Below, piece after piece: positions 1 through 5,712 of a stretch of DNA of 11,297 bases. Every line of letters starts with the position of its first letter. Position 1 is the stretch's first letter. Location of the stretch: the NCBI GenBank assembly GCA_050288085.1, contig JBNKDD010000185.1:1-11297 (forward strand), given 5' to 3'. Both the position numbers and the translations under genes were made by a program. A model generated the notes under the pieces. The model was not told the origin of the DNA. It searched no databases and saw nothing but the letters and a program-made list of their open reading frames with translations. This DNA is from JBNKDD01 sp050288085. GTDB taxonomy: Bacteria > Chloroflexota > Anaerolineae > Aggregatilineales > UBA3940.

Positions 1-708
1 GCCGCCGTTCAAGGCGATCAGGCCCCGCCGCAGATCGTGTCGGCGCTCGAAGCGCTGTACCGGCAGGCGGATGCCCTCGCGCTTGACGTGATCATGGTGG
101 TGCGCGGCGGCGGTTCGCTCGAAGATTTGTGGTGCTTTAATGACGAGCGAGTGGCCCGTGCCATCGCTGCCAGTCCGATCCCGGTGGTGTCCGGGGTAGG
201 GCATGAGATCGATTTTACGCTGGCGGATTTCGCCGCCGATCTCCGTGCACCAACGCCGTCGGCGGCTGCCGAACTGGTCACGCCGGTGACGGTTGACAGC
301 CTGCAACTGTATCTCGACACGGCCCAGGCCAATATGGCCGGACTGGTGGAATCGACCATCAGAGAACACCGCCGCTCGTTTGAGATGCTGACCCGTACAC
401 TCGACCGGCTCTCGCCACAGGGACAGGTCAACGATGGGCGGCAGACGCTCGACCGGTTGTCGAGCCGGGCCGATATTGCGATCCGCAACCAGTTCCGGTT
501 AAAGCGGCAGCAGGTCGATGGGCTGCATAAAACCCTGACAGTCTTTAACCCGGAAACGACGTTAGCACGCGGGTACAGCATTGTTTATGGGCCGGACGGG
601 CAGGTTCTCCGGCAGGCTGACCAGGTCAAGGCGGGCGATTCGATTCGCCTGAAACTGCATCGAGGCAGTCTGCGTGCTTCTGTTGAAGAGCAACTAGACG
701 AGGATTAG
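1..708 (+). CDS. xseA: Exodeoxyribonuclease VII large subunit, 3' part
   Basis: This is the C-terminal 235 residues of XseA; the frame is open to base 1, so the N-terminal OB-fold and the start lie outside the window. XseA with XseB forms exonuclease VII, which degrades single-stranded DNA to short oligonucleotides in both directions in the cytoplasm. The recognition motifs are the family core VVRGGGSLEDLW followed by FNDE, SGVGHEIDFTLADFAAD and RAPTPSAAAE, which belong to the catalytic domain. After that comes a long polar, helix-rich stretch typical of the XseA coiled-coil region. Near the C-terminus is LARGYSIVYGPDGQVL, the usual family ending. A GTG at 37 is internal and is not a start. 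The stop at 706-708 lies 2 bases before xseB, so the two subunits are surely co-transcribed. Nothing is odd apart from the truncation by the window edge. Confidence 0.97.
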   Translation, partial: AAVQGDQAPPQIVSALEALYRQADALALDVIMVVRGGGSLEDLWCFNDERVARAIAASPIPVVSGVGHEIDFTLADFAADLRAPTPSAAAELVTPVTVDSLQLYLDTAQANMAGLVESTIREHRRSFEMLTRTLDRLSPQGQVNDGRQTLDRLSSRADIAIRNQFRLKRQQVDGLHKTLTVFNPETTLARGYSIVYGPDGQVLRQADQVKAGDSIRLKLHRGSLRASVEEQLDED

Positions 709-710
709 AT

Positions 711-929
711 ATGACTGAGCAACTGTCATTTGAAGAAGCGATGGGCCAGCTAGAATCGATTATCGAGCAGTTGGAGGCCGGGTCGCTTTCCCTGGATGAA
801 ACCCTTACCCTTTACGAACAGGGGCAGGGTTTGATCGCGCTGTGTGGTAATACGCTTGACAAGGCCGAACTGCGCCTCGAACAACTCCGTGCGGATTCCG
901 GTGATACCATCCCATTTGACGGGGAGTAG
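711..929 (+). CDS. xseB: Exodeoxyribonuclease VII small subunit
   Basis: This 72-residue protein is the normal size for XseB, the small helical subunit that binds the XseA coiled coil in several copies to make active exonuclease VII. The N-terminal half carries the family signature: SFEEAMGQLESIIEQLEAG at residues 6-24, then SLSLDETLTLYEQGQGL at 25-41, and a second helix KAELRLEQL near 51-59. The start is the ATG at 711, with a GAGG ribosome-binding site at 700-703 inside the end of xseA. Spacing of 2 bases to xseA and 1 base to the next gene indicates a single translationally linked operon. Only the acidic tail after residue 60 is unconserved. Confidence 0.95.
   Translation: MTEQLSFEEAMGQLESIIEQLEAGSLSLDETLTLYEQGQGLIALCGNTLDKAELRLEQLRADSGDTIPFDGE
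921..926 (+). promoter_or_regulatory. Ribosome-binding site deciding the DUF212 start
   Basis: GGGGAG lies 4 bases before the ATG at 931 and overlaps the end of xseB. It supports starting the DUF212 protein at 931 instead of at the upstream in-frame GTG at 844. Confidence 0.6.
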
Positions 930-930
930 T

Positions 931-1425
931 ATGATTTTTCGCGATCTAATCAACAATGATGTACTGTGGGTTTCTGTTCTGTCCAGTATGCTGGCGCAGT
1001 TTCTAAAACCGTTTACCCATCAGTGGCGTACCGGTGAATGGGACTGGCGGCAGATTGCAGCGACGGGCGGTATGCCCAGTTCGCACTCGGCGCTGGTATG
1101 TGCGGCGGCTACCGGGATCGGGATCACGTTGGGGTTTGATTCGCCGATCTTCGCCGGGGCGGTGGTGTTGTGTATGGTCGTCACTTACGACGCGGCAGGT
1201 GTCCGTCGGGAGGCGGGTGCCCATGCGCGGGCGATCAATTTGTTGATTGCGGAGGTTCTGGCCGGGACGCCGCTTGAGCCGATGAAGTATAAAGAAGTAC
1301 TCGGTCACAGCCGCCGCGAGGTTGCTGCGGGGATCGTTTTCGGGGTGGTCTTGATGCTGACCTGGAAATTCCTCCTACAGCCGATTTTCCTGCCCCTTGA
1401 GCTAAGTTCAAATTTGTATATGTAA
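931..1425 (+). CDS. Divergent PAP2 family (DUF212) membrane protein
   Basis: This 164-residue integral membrane protein belongs to the DUF212 (PF02681) family, distantly related to PAP2 phosphatases. The family-typical motifs are GGMPSSHSALV (residues 46-56), YDAAGVRREAGAHA (86-99) and the C-terminal LGHSRREVAAG (124-134). Hydrophobic segments are visible at about 11-25, 52-68, 73-86 and 132-150. The GMPSSHSA stretch resembles the PAP2 SxxxH motif, but the third PAP2 motif is not obvious, so phosphatase activity towards a lipid phosphate is only a possibility. The ATG at 931 was chosen because a GGGGAG site lies at 921-926. A longer reading from GTG 844 would overlap most of the xseB 3' end and adds no family sequence. 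It is probably the last gene of the xseA-xseB transcript, ending at the hairpin at 1433-1458. A real biochemical role for this family is not established. Confidence 0.9.
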   Translation: MIFRDLINNDVLWVSVLSSMLAQFLKPFTHQWRTGEWDWRQIAATGGMPSSHSALVCAAATGIGITLGFDSPIFAGAVVLCMVVTYDAAGVRREAGAHARAINLLIAEVLAGTPLEPMKYKEVLGHSRREVAAGIVFGVVLMLTWKFLLQPIFLPLELSSNLYM

Positions 1426-1432
1426 AACAACA

Positions 1433-1458
1433 AAGGGCGCACCAATCGATGCGCCCTT
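1433..1458. terminator. Bidirectional hairpin terminator between DUF212 gene and apgM
   Basis: A perfect 9-bp stem, AAGGGCGCA (1433-1441) with TGCGCCCTT (1450-1458), encloses an 8-base loop between two convergent genes. Read on the minus strand it is followed by a T-rich run (TTTGTTGTTTT, complement of 1425-1435), so it is a good rho-independent terminator for apgM. On the plus strand the trailing sequence is TTAATAAA, which is weaker but still plausible for the xseAB-DUF212 transcript. Confidence 0.75.
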
Positions 1459-1487
1459 AATAAACCTCTCGTTATTGCGCCGAAATA

Positions 1488-2708
1488 TTAAGCGCCAAAA
1501 CGCTTCAGGCGGCGGGCATGCGCCAGCGCCAGCGGCATCAGGTCGGGGGCGGGGAACTGACCCAGCGCACCCTTCATGCATTCGCGCTCGCCAAAGCCGG
1601 TCACCTGATCCGGCATGTGGGTGGCCGGTGCCCAGAGCAGAGTCGGGACCGGATGCCAGGAGTGTGACTTGAGCTTGGCCGGTGTTGAGTGATCGCCGGT
1701 GACGATCAGGGTGTCCGGCTGCAAGTCCATCAGCACCGGGAGAGCCGCGTCAACCTGCTCGATCACGGCAACTTTGGCGTCGAAGTTGCCATCTTCGCCC
1801 CGGCTGTCGGTGTACTTGATGTGGACAAAGAAGAAATCATAATCGTTCCAGATGTCTGCCACCCGGTTGAATTCGTCTACCGGCTCATCGTGGGCATCAG
1901 TATCAATGATGTCCATACCCACCAACCGGCTGACACCCTTGTACATCGGGTAGACGGCTACGCAGGCGGCTTTCAGCTTATAGACATCGCTGTACTGGGG
2001 GAGGGCCGGATCGCCCGCAAAGCCGCGCAGATTCGCCATGTTCGCCGGGTGATGCCCCGCCAGCTTCTCGCGGGCCTGGGCCAAGAACTGGTTAACAAGG
2101 TCTGCTGTATGCCGCGCTTCGGGGCTGTCAACCGACACTTGAGCGGAAAGCGGCGCAACGCCGACCTTGCCGGGGTCAGTATCCAGCAGATCAGGGCTGA
2201 GGCCCTCACCGCGCATGTGCAGGCAGAAACGATATTCCTTGACCACCTTTACGGTCAATTCCACACCCGGCAGTTCGATGGTATCCAGAGTCTGGCAGGC
2301 GGCGTCGCCTTCCTCGGTCGGGATACGCCCGGCGCGGCGGTCGGTGATCAGGCCATTCTCGTCAATGGTGCAGAAGTTGCCGCGGGCGGCAACGTCACCC
2401 GGCTGGACATCGATGCCAATCCCGGCGGCTGATAAGGCCCCACGTCCCACTTCATATTCCAGGGGTTCGTAGCCAAACAGGGCCAGGTGAGCCGGGCCGC
2501 TGCCGGGTTCAATGCCGCGAGCAATCGGGATGCTCAGGCCGGTACTGCCTTCCCGCGCCAGCCGGTCGAGGTTTGGTGTCGTAGCTGCTTCAAGCTCGGT
2601 CTGTCCGTCTTGTTCCAGCGGAAGCCCGCCAAGCCCATCCATTACTAACAGAACAATCTTGCCACCGGAGTCGATGGAAAGTCGCCGCATCAAATCAAAA
2701 TTAGCCAT
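1488..2708 (-). CDS. apgM: 2,3-bisphosphoglycerate-independent phosphoglycerate mutase, archaeal type
   Basis: This 406-residue cytoplasmic enzyme of the alkaline-phosphatase superfamily interconverts 3- and 2-phosphoglycerate in glycolysis and gluconeogenesis without a 2,3-BPG cofactor. The length suits the archaeal-type (ApgM) branch, not the ~510-residue GpmI. Visible motifs are VLLVMDGLGGLP with metal-ligand D24, and PGSGPAHLALFGYEP at 68-82, the region with the catalytic Ser (probably S70). YEVGRGALSAAGIGID follows at 85-100. The C-terminal metal sites are HIKYTDSRGEDG (297-307), VTGDHSTP (336-343; D339, H340) and HSWHPVP (349-355). The ATG at 2708 has an AGGAG site (complement of 2716-2720) 7 bases upstream. 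The gene is divergent from yvcK and convergent with DUF212. It is functionally linked to the gap-pgk-tpiA genes but transcribed separately. The related proposed homoserine kinase subgroup is a less likely alternative. A long ORF antisense to it carries no recognisable family and is a shadow. Confidence 0.92.
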   Translation of the reverse strand: MANFDLMRRLSIDSGGKIVLLVMDGLGGLPLEQDGQTELEAATTPNLDRLAREGSTGLSIPIARGIEPGSGPAHLALFGYEPLEYEVGRGALSAAGIGIDVQPGDVAARGNFCTIDENGLITDRRAGRIPTEEGDAACQTLDTIELPGVELTVKVVKEYRFCLHMRGEGLSPDLLDTDPGKVGVAPLSAQVSVDSPEARHTADLVNQFLAQAREKLAGHHPANMANLRGFAGDPALPQYSDVYKLKAACVAVYPMYKGVSRLVGMDIIDTDAHDEPVDEFNRVADIWNDYDFFFVHIKYTDSRGEDGNFDAKVAVIEQVDAALPVLMDLQPDTLIVTGDHSTPAKLKSHSWHPVPTLLWAPATHMPDQVTGFGERECMKGALGQFPAPDLMPLALAHARRLKRFGA

Positions 2709-2757
2709 GAATTAACTCCTATGGGAGAAACTGATCGGACTCCTGCACATGATCCAG

Positions 2758-2781
2758 GACAAGGGGTTTAAACCCCTTGTC
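2758..2781. repeat. Perfect 24-bp palindrome in the apgM leader
   Basis: A gap-free palindrome of two 12-base half sites, GACAAGGGGTTT and AAACCCCTTGTC, is centred between 2769 and 2770. It lies about 50 bases upstream of the apgM start codon, downstream of the candidate apgM promoter and within its predicted leader. As RNA it could form a strong hairpin; as DNA it could be a dimer-binding site. Similar GGGGTTTAAACCCC-type sequences occur as dispersed intergenic repeats in some bacteria, so it may also be a repeat-family copy. The symmetry is seen; the role is unknown. Confidence 0.8.
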
Positions 2782-2870
2782 GTCAGCACAGGCCCCGACG
2801 GATTCAGAAATGGTAACCCCTCGTGTACCACACAAGTTGTATCACCGAAACGGATAAGCATCAAGGGGAA

Positions 2871-2899
2871 ATTATCCCTGCTTGGCTGTCAATTGTCAT
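2871..2899 (-). promoter_or_regulatory. Candidate sigma-70 promoter for apgM
   Basis: Read on the minus strand, ATGACA (2899-2894) and GATAAT (2876-2871) are separated by 17 bases; each matches the consensus at 5 of 6 positions. Transcription would start near 2864, giving an apgM leader of about 155 bases that contains the 24-bp palindrome. A partly symmetric sequence (CAAGGGGA at 2862-2869 against TCCC-tg-CTTG at 2875-2884) overlaps the -10 box and could be an operator. Prediction by eye only. Confidence 0.45.
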
Positions 2900-2949
2900 A
2901 TTGGGGAGGTGCTAAAAGTCAGGTTGTTGAAATGCCCTGATAAAAGGCT

Positions 2950-2977
2950 TTGACAGGGTTGTCGGGGGTGGTATGAT
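2950..2977 (+). promoter_or_regulatory. Candidate sigma-70 promoter for yvcK-gap
   Basis: TTGACA (2950-2955, perfect -35) and TATGAT (2972-2977, 5 of 6 match to the -10) are separated by 16 bases. This is the best promoter-like sequence in the window. It predicts a start near 2984 and a leader of about 175-210 bases before yvcK. The leader contains an imperfect hairpin, GTTGGGCC (3049-3056) with GGCCCGAC (3074-3081), with a 17-base loop. Confidence 0.6.
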
Positions 2978-3116
2978 CAAGATGATTTACCTCGAATTGT
3001 TCCGACACTATGTGGAAACAAATAATTACTTTATATGTTTCCTATGCAGTTGGGCCGTTCTGCTGTTTTGTCTGGCCCGACTTATGGACGAACCAAATAG
3101 AACAGTCCAATTGTAG
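2973..3116 (+). CDS. Doubtful 47-codon ORF in the yvcK leader
   Basis: An ATG-started frame of 47 codons ends with TAG at 3114-3116, about 40 bases before yvcK. The predicted peptide has a charged N-terminal part (LFRHYVETNN), one hydrophobic stretch (YFICFLCSWAVLLFCLARL, about residues 19-37) and a polar tail, so it could be a small single-pass membrane protein or a leader peptide. A G-rich run GGGGGTGG at 2964-2971 could serve as a poor ribosome site for ATG 2973. That ATG overlaps the -10 box of the candidate yvcK promoter, and the second in-frame ATG at 2982 would be almost leaderless from it. It has three cysteines and AT-rich codons unlike the neighbouring genes. It may well be non-coding leader; no family is recognised. 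Confidence 0.2.
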   Translation: MIKMIYLELFRHYVETNNYFICFLCSWAVLLFCLARLMDEPNRTVQL

Positions 3117-3157
3117 GGACACGTGCTAAGTGGTTTCTCCATAGAAGACCGAGTATT

Positions 3158-4480
3158 GTGGTGAGTAAGCCTAACACTGGACGGCGTATCCTGCTCATGT
3201 GGTTGACCCCTGGCATTGGCTTAAAGCGATGGCTGGCCTTGCTGATGGCGGGTGCTTTTTTGCTGGGTTTAGGGATCGCCATGGTGCTGCTCGAATTGTA
3301 CCGGGCGGATATAACGGCAAGGTGGGCTTACATCATGACGCTGGGTGGGGCTTCTGCCTGGGTGCGGGCTGCCCTGGTGGGTGTAGCCGGGGTGTTGATG
3401 GTCACCATAGCACTTGTCCGGTTAAGCCGCTCCATCCTGGAACCACTGGCCTTGCAAAGTTCGGACGTGATCGAGGCAATGGTGGATCATCGCCAGCGCC
3501 AACGGGGGCCAAAAGTCGTCGCGGTTGGTGGAGGAACCGGCCTCCCAACATTGTTAAGAGGATTAAAGAGATACACCTCTAACCTGACTGCCATCATCAC
3601 CGTTGCGGATGATGGGGGAAGTTCTGGACGACTGCGGCGCGACCTGGGCGTATTACCACCGGGTGATTTCCGAAATAATATTGCGGCACTGGCGCGTGAT
3701 GAAGGATTAATGACACAGCTTTTCCAATACCGGTTTGGAGAAGGAGGAGGAGGTCTGGAGGGGCATAGTTTTGGCAATATATTTATCTCAGCGTTAAGCA
3801 GCGTGACGGGCAGTTTCGAACAGGCGTTGATCGAAAGCAGCCGCGTGCTGTCCATCCGTGGACAGGTATTGCCTTCCACCCTGGCCGATGTCACCTTGAT
3901 GGCTGACCTGCGAGAGGAAGAGAGCGACTCTACCCGGCGTGTGGCCGGGGAATCGTCCATTCCAGAAGAAATCGGTACAATTGAGCGGGTTTTCCTTCAG
4001 CCGGAGAATCCACCGGCCTACCCGGATGCTGTCCGGGCAATTCTATCCGCCGACCTGATCGTACTGGGGCCTGGCAGCCTGTTCACCAGCATTTTACCCA
4101 ATCTGCTGGTGAGGGGAATTGCGGAAGCCATCCGGCGCAGCACTGCGTTAAAGGTGTATGTCTGCAATGTGGCAACCCAGCGGGGAGAGACGGAAGGATT
4201 TAGCGCTGTCGATCACGTTAAAGCGATTGAGCATCAAGTTGGCAAGGGGCTTTTCGACGTACTGCTAATCAATGATCACTTCCCCACACTGCCACCCAAT
4301 TCAGACTTTACATACGTCCAATCGGGCGATGTTAACAGACTGGGGCTACGAGTCTCTGCAAGCTCGCTTGTAGACGATCACCGCCCCTGGCGGCATCATT
4401 CCGAACGCCTCGCGCAGGCCATAATGAACCTGATCGAGGGGGAGGAGCCGCCAAATCAGTTGGACACACTTTCACTCTAG
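3158..4480 (+). CDS. yvcK: YvcK/CofD-like gluconeogenesis factor with N-terminal membrane anchor
   Basis: This 440-residue member of the YvcK branch of the CofD-like family binds UDP-GlcNAc and is needed for growth on gluconeogenic carbon and for normal cell-wall synthesis and shape in Firmicutes and Actinobacteria. The core begins near residue 118 and shows VAVGGGTGLPTLLRGLK (121-137), ADDGGSSGRLRRDLG (150-164), PPGDFRNNIAAL (167-178), GHSFGNIFISAL (202-213), GPGSLFTSILPNLLV (304-318) and CNVATQRGETEGFSAVDHV (336-354). Before it is an extension with two likely membrane helices (about 24-46 and 66-88), absent from the ~320-residue Bacillus protein, so this form should be membrane-tethered. 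The start is uncertain: GTG 3158, GTG 3161 or ATG 3197 (residue 14, before WLTPGIGLKRW) are possible and none has a strong ribosome site. gap follows after 17 bases, so the two are co-transcribed. The usual rapZ and whiA partners are absent. Confidence 0.93.
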   Translation: MVSKPNTGRRILLMWLTPGIGLKRWLALLMAGAFLLGLGIAMVLLELYRADITARWAYIMTLGGASAWVRAALVGVAGVLMVTIALVRLSRSILEPLALQSSDVIEAMVDHRQRQRGPKVVAVGGGTGLPTLLRGLKRYTSNLTAIITVADDGGSSGRLRRDLGVLPPGDFRNNIAALARDEGLMTQLFQYRFGEGGGGLEGHSFGNIFISALSSVTGSFEQALIESSRVLSIRGQVLPSTLADVTLMADLREEESDSTRRVAGESSIPEEIGTIERVFLQPENPPAYPDAVRAILSADLIVLGPGSLFTSILPNLLVRGIAEAIRRSTALKVYVCNVATQRGETEGFSAVDHVKAIEHQVGKGLFDVLLINDHFPTLPPNSDFTYVQSGDVNRLGLRVSASSLVDDHRPWRHHSERLAQAIMNLIEGEEPPNQLDTLSL

Positions 4481-4497
4481 GATAAGGAGAAACTTTC

Positions 4498-5508
4498 ATG
4501 GCAATCAAAGTTGGTATCAACGGCTTCGGTCGTATCGGGCGTCAACTGCTCAAGATCATCAAAGAAAATTACCCGAACGACTTCGACGTGGTTGCATTCA
4601 ACGACCTGGGCGATCTGAAGACGATGGCCCACCTGTTCAAGTACGACTCAAACTACGGCCAGTTTCGCGGCACAGTTGAAGTCGCAGACGATGGCCTGAT
4701 CGTCGATGGCGATCACATCAAGGCGCTCTCAAACGCTGACCCGGCTCAGCTTGGCTGGGGTGACCTGGGTGTCGATATCGTCTTTGAAGGTACGGGCTTC
4801 TTCCGTGATCGCGCTGGAGCAGGCAAGCACCTGGCCGCCGGAGCAAAGAAGGTGATCATCACCGCCCCGGCCAAGGAACCAGATGTCACCGTTGTGTTGG
4901 GTGTGAACCATGACAAGTACAATGCAGCCGAGCACAACATTATTTCTAATGCAAGCTGCACCACCAACTGCCTGGCTCCGCCAGTTAAGGTTATCCGGGA
5001 CAGCTTTGGCATCGTCAAGGGTGTGATGACCACCATCCACTCTTACACCAATGACCAACGCATCCTCGACCTGCCGCACAAGGACCTGCGCCGCGCTCGT
5101 GCAGCTGCCCTCAACATGATCCCGACCACCACCGGTGCAGCCCGCGCGATTGGCCTGGTCATTCCTGAGCTGCAAGGCAAGCTCGACGGCTTCTCAATGC
5201 GCGTCCCGACCCCGACCGTTTCGGTGGTGGACTGCGTGATTGAGACCGAAAAGGCGACCTCCACCGAGGAACTGCACGCAGCATTCAAGGCAGCCGCCGA
5301 AGGCCCGATGGCCGGTATCCTGGGCTTCGCCGAAGAACCGCTGGTCAGCATGGACTACAAGGGCGATCCACGGTCAAGCATCGTGGACGCAGAGTTCACC
5401 TCCGTGATGGGTGACAACATGGTCAAGCTGCTGACCTGGTACGACAATGAGTGGGGTTACTCAAACCGCACCGTTGACCTCGCCAAGATGATCGGCGATC
5501 AGCTCTAG
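4498..5508 (+). CDS. gap: Glyceraldehyde-3-phosphate dehydrogenase, type I
   Basis: This 336-residue protein is the usual length for homotetrameric cytoplasmic GAPDH, which oxidises and phosphorylates glyceraldehyde 3-phosphate to 1,3-bisphosphoglycerate. The Rossmann start IGINGFGRIGR-type sequence (VGINGFGRIGR, 5-15) binds the cofactor. The catalytic motif SNASCTTNCLAP (150-161) has the nucleophile C154, and H181 is the partner base. The C-terminal WYDNEWGYSNR (314-324) is fully conserved. The LDLPHKDLRRARAAA stretch at 190-204 keeps the Leu-Pro pair associated with NAD preference, so an NAD-dependent catabolic enzyme is predicted. The start ATG has an ideal AAGGAGA site (4484-4490) 7 bases upstream. 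Codons look optimised (many AAG, AAC, ATC, CGT), as expected for an abundant enzyme. It lies 17 bases after yvcK and is followed by a hairpin and repeat before pgk. Confidence 0.98.
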   Translation: MAIKVGINGFGRIGRQLLKIIKENYPNDFDVVAFNDLGDLKTMAHLFKYDSNYGQFRGTVEVADDGLIVDGDHIKALSNADPAQLGWGDLGVDIVFEGTGFFRDRAGAGKHLAAGAKKVIITAPAKEPDVTVVLGVNHDKYNAAEHNIISNASCTTNCLAPPVKVIRDSFGIVKGVMTTIHSYTNDQRILDLPHKDLRRARAAALNMIPTTTGAARAIGLVIPELQGKLDGFSMRVPTPTVSVVDCVIETEKATSTEELHAAFKAAAEGPMAGILGFAEEPLVSMDYKGDPRSSIVDAEFTSVMGDNMVKLLTWYDNEWGYSNRTVDLAKMIGDQL

Positions 5509-5532
5509 GTCATCACCTATCTATGTAATTTG

Positions 5533-5559
5533 GAGCGCACACCGTCATGGTGTGCGCTC
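5533..5559 (+). terminator. Hairpin downstream of gap (terminator or mRNA-end structure)
   Basis: A perfect 11-bp stem, GAGCGCACACC (5533-5543) with GGTGTGCGCTC (5549-5559), encloses a 5-base GTCAT loop 24 bases after the gap stop. No T-run follows, so it may stabilise the gap mRNA end or attenuate read-through instead of acting as a classical intrinsic terminator. Confidence 0.5.
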
Positions 5560-5566
5560 TGAGTGA

Positions 5567-5677
5567 ACCTCACCCCCTTCCGAACTGCCTTTTGGCAGTT
5601 CTCCCTCCCCCTCTCCAAATTGGAGAGGGGGAAGACCGAAGGTCGGCGAATGTCGACCAAAGGTCGGGGGGTGAGGT
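5567..5677. repeat. 111-bp structured intergenic repeat element between gap and pgk
   Basis: Outer inverted arms ACCTCACCCCC (5567-5577) and GGGGGTGAGGT (5667-5677) match perfectly. Inside are GAACTGCC/GGCAGTTC (5582-5601, TTTT loop), a 12-bp stem CCCCCTCTCCAA/TTGGAGAGGGGG (5607-5631, 1-base formal loop), GACC-gaa-GGTC (5634-5644) and CGACC-aaa-GGTCG (5654-5666). This architecture fits a dispersed, non-coding palindromic element of the REP/MITE-like kind, with CTCACCCCC ends resembling repeats I recall from Chloroflexota and cyanobacteria. No coding sequence or transposase is present. Lying between gap and pgk, it would fold strongly in any read-through transcript. Copy number cannot be judged from one window. 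Confidence 0.7.
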
Positions 5678-5712
5678 AAACAAAAAACATTCCCATCGGA
5701 GGGATTGATTAT

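Noticed and set aside
1689..2432. 247-codon plus-strand open frame
   Set aside because: It lies wholly antisense to apgM, whose family motifs are intact; the translation has no recognisable domain and no ribosome-binding site stands out. It is a by-product of GC-rich codon use.
2749..2940. 63-codon plus-strand frame in the apgM-yvcK spacer
   Set aside because: It starts just before and runs through the 24-bp palindrome, lacks a ribosome-binding site, and its product shows no motif; such frames commonly arise from palindromic repeats.
5567..5677. CRISPR-like array between gap and pgk
   Set aside because: The internal units are different hairpins, not identical direct repeats with regular spacers, and no cas genes are present.
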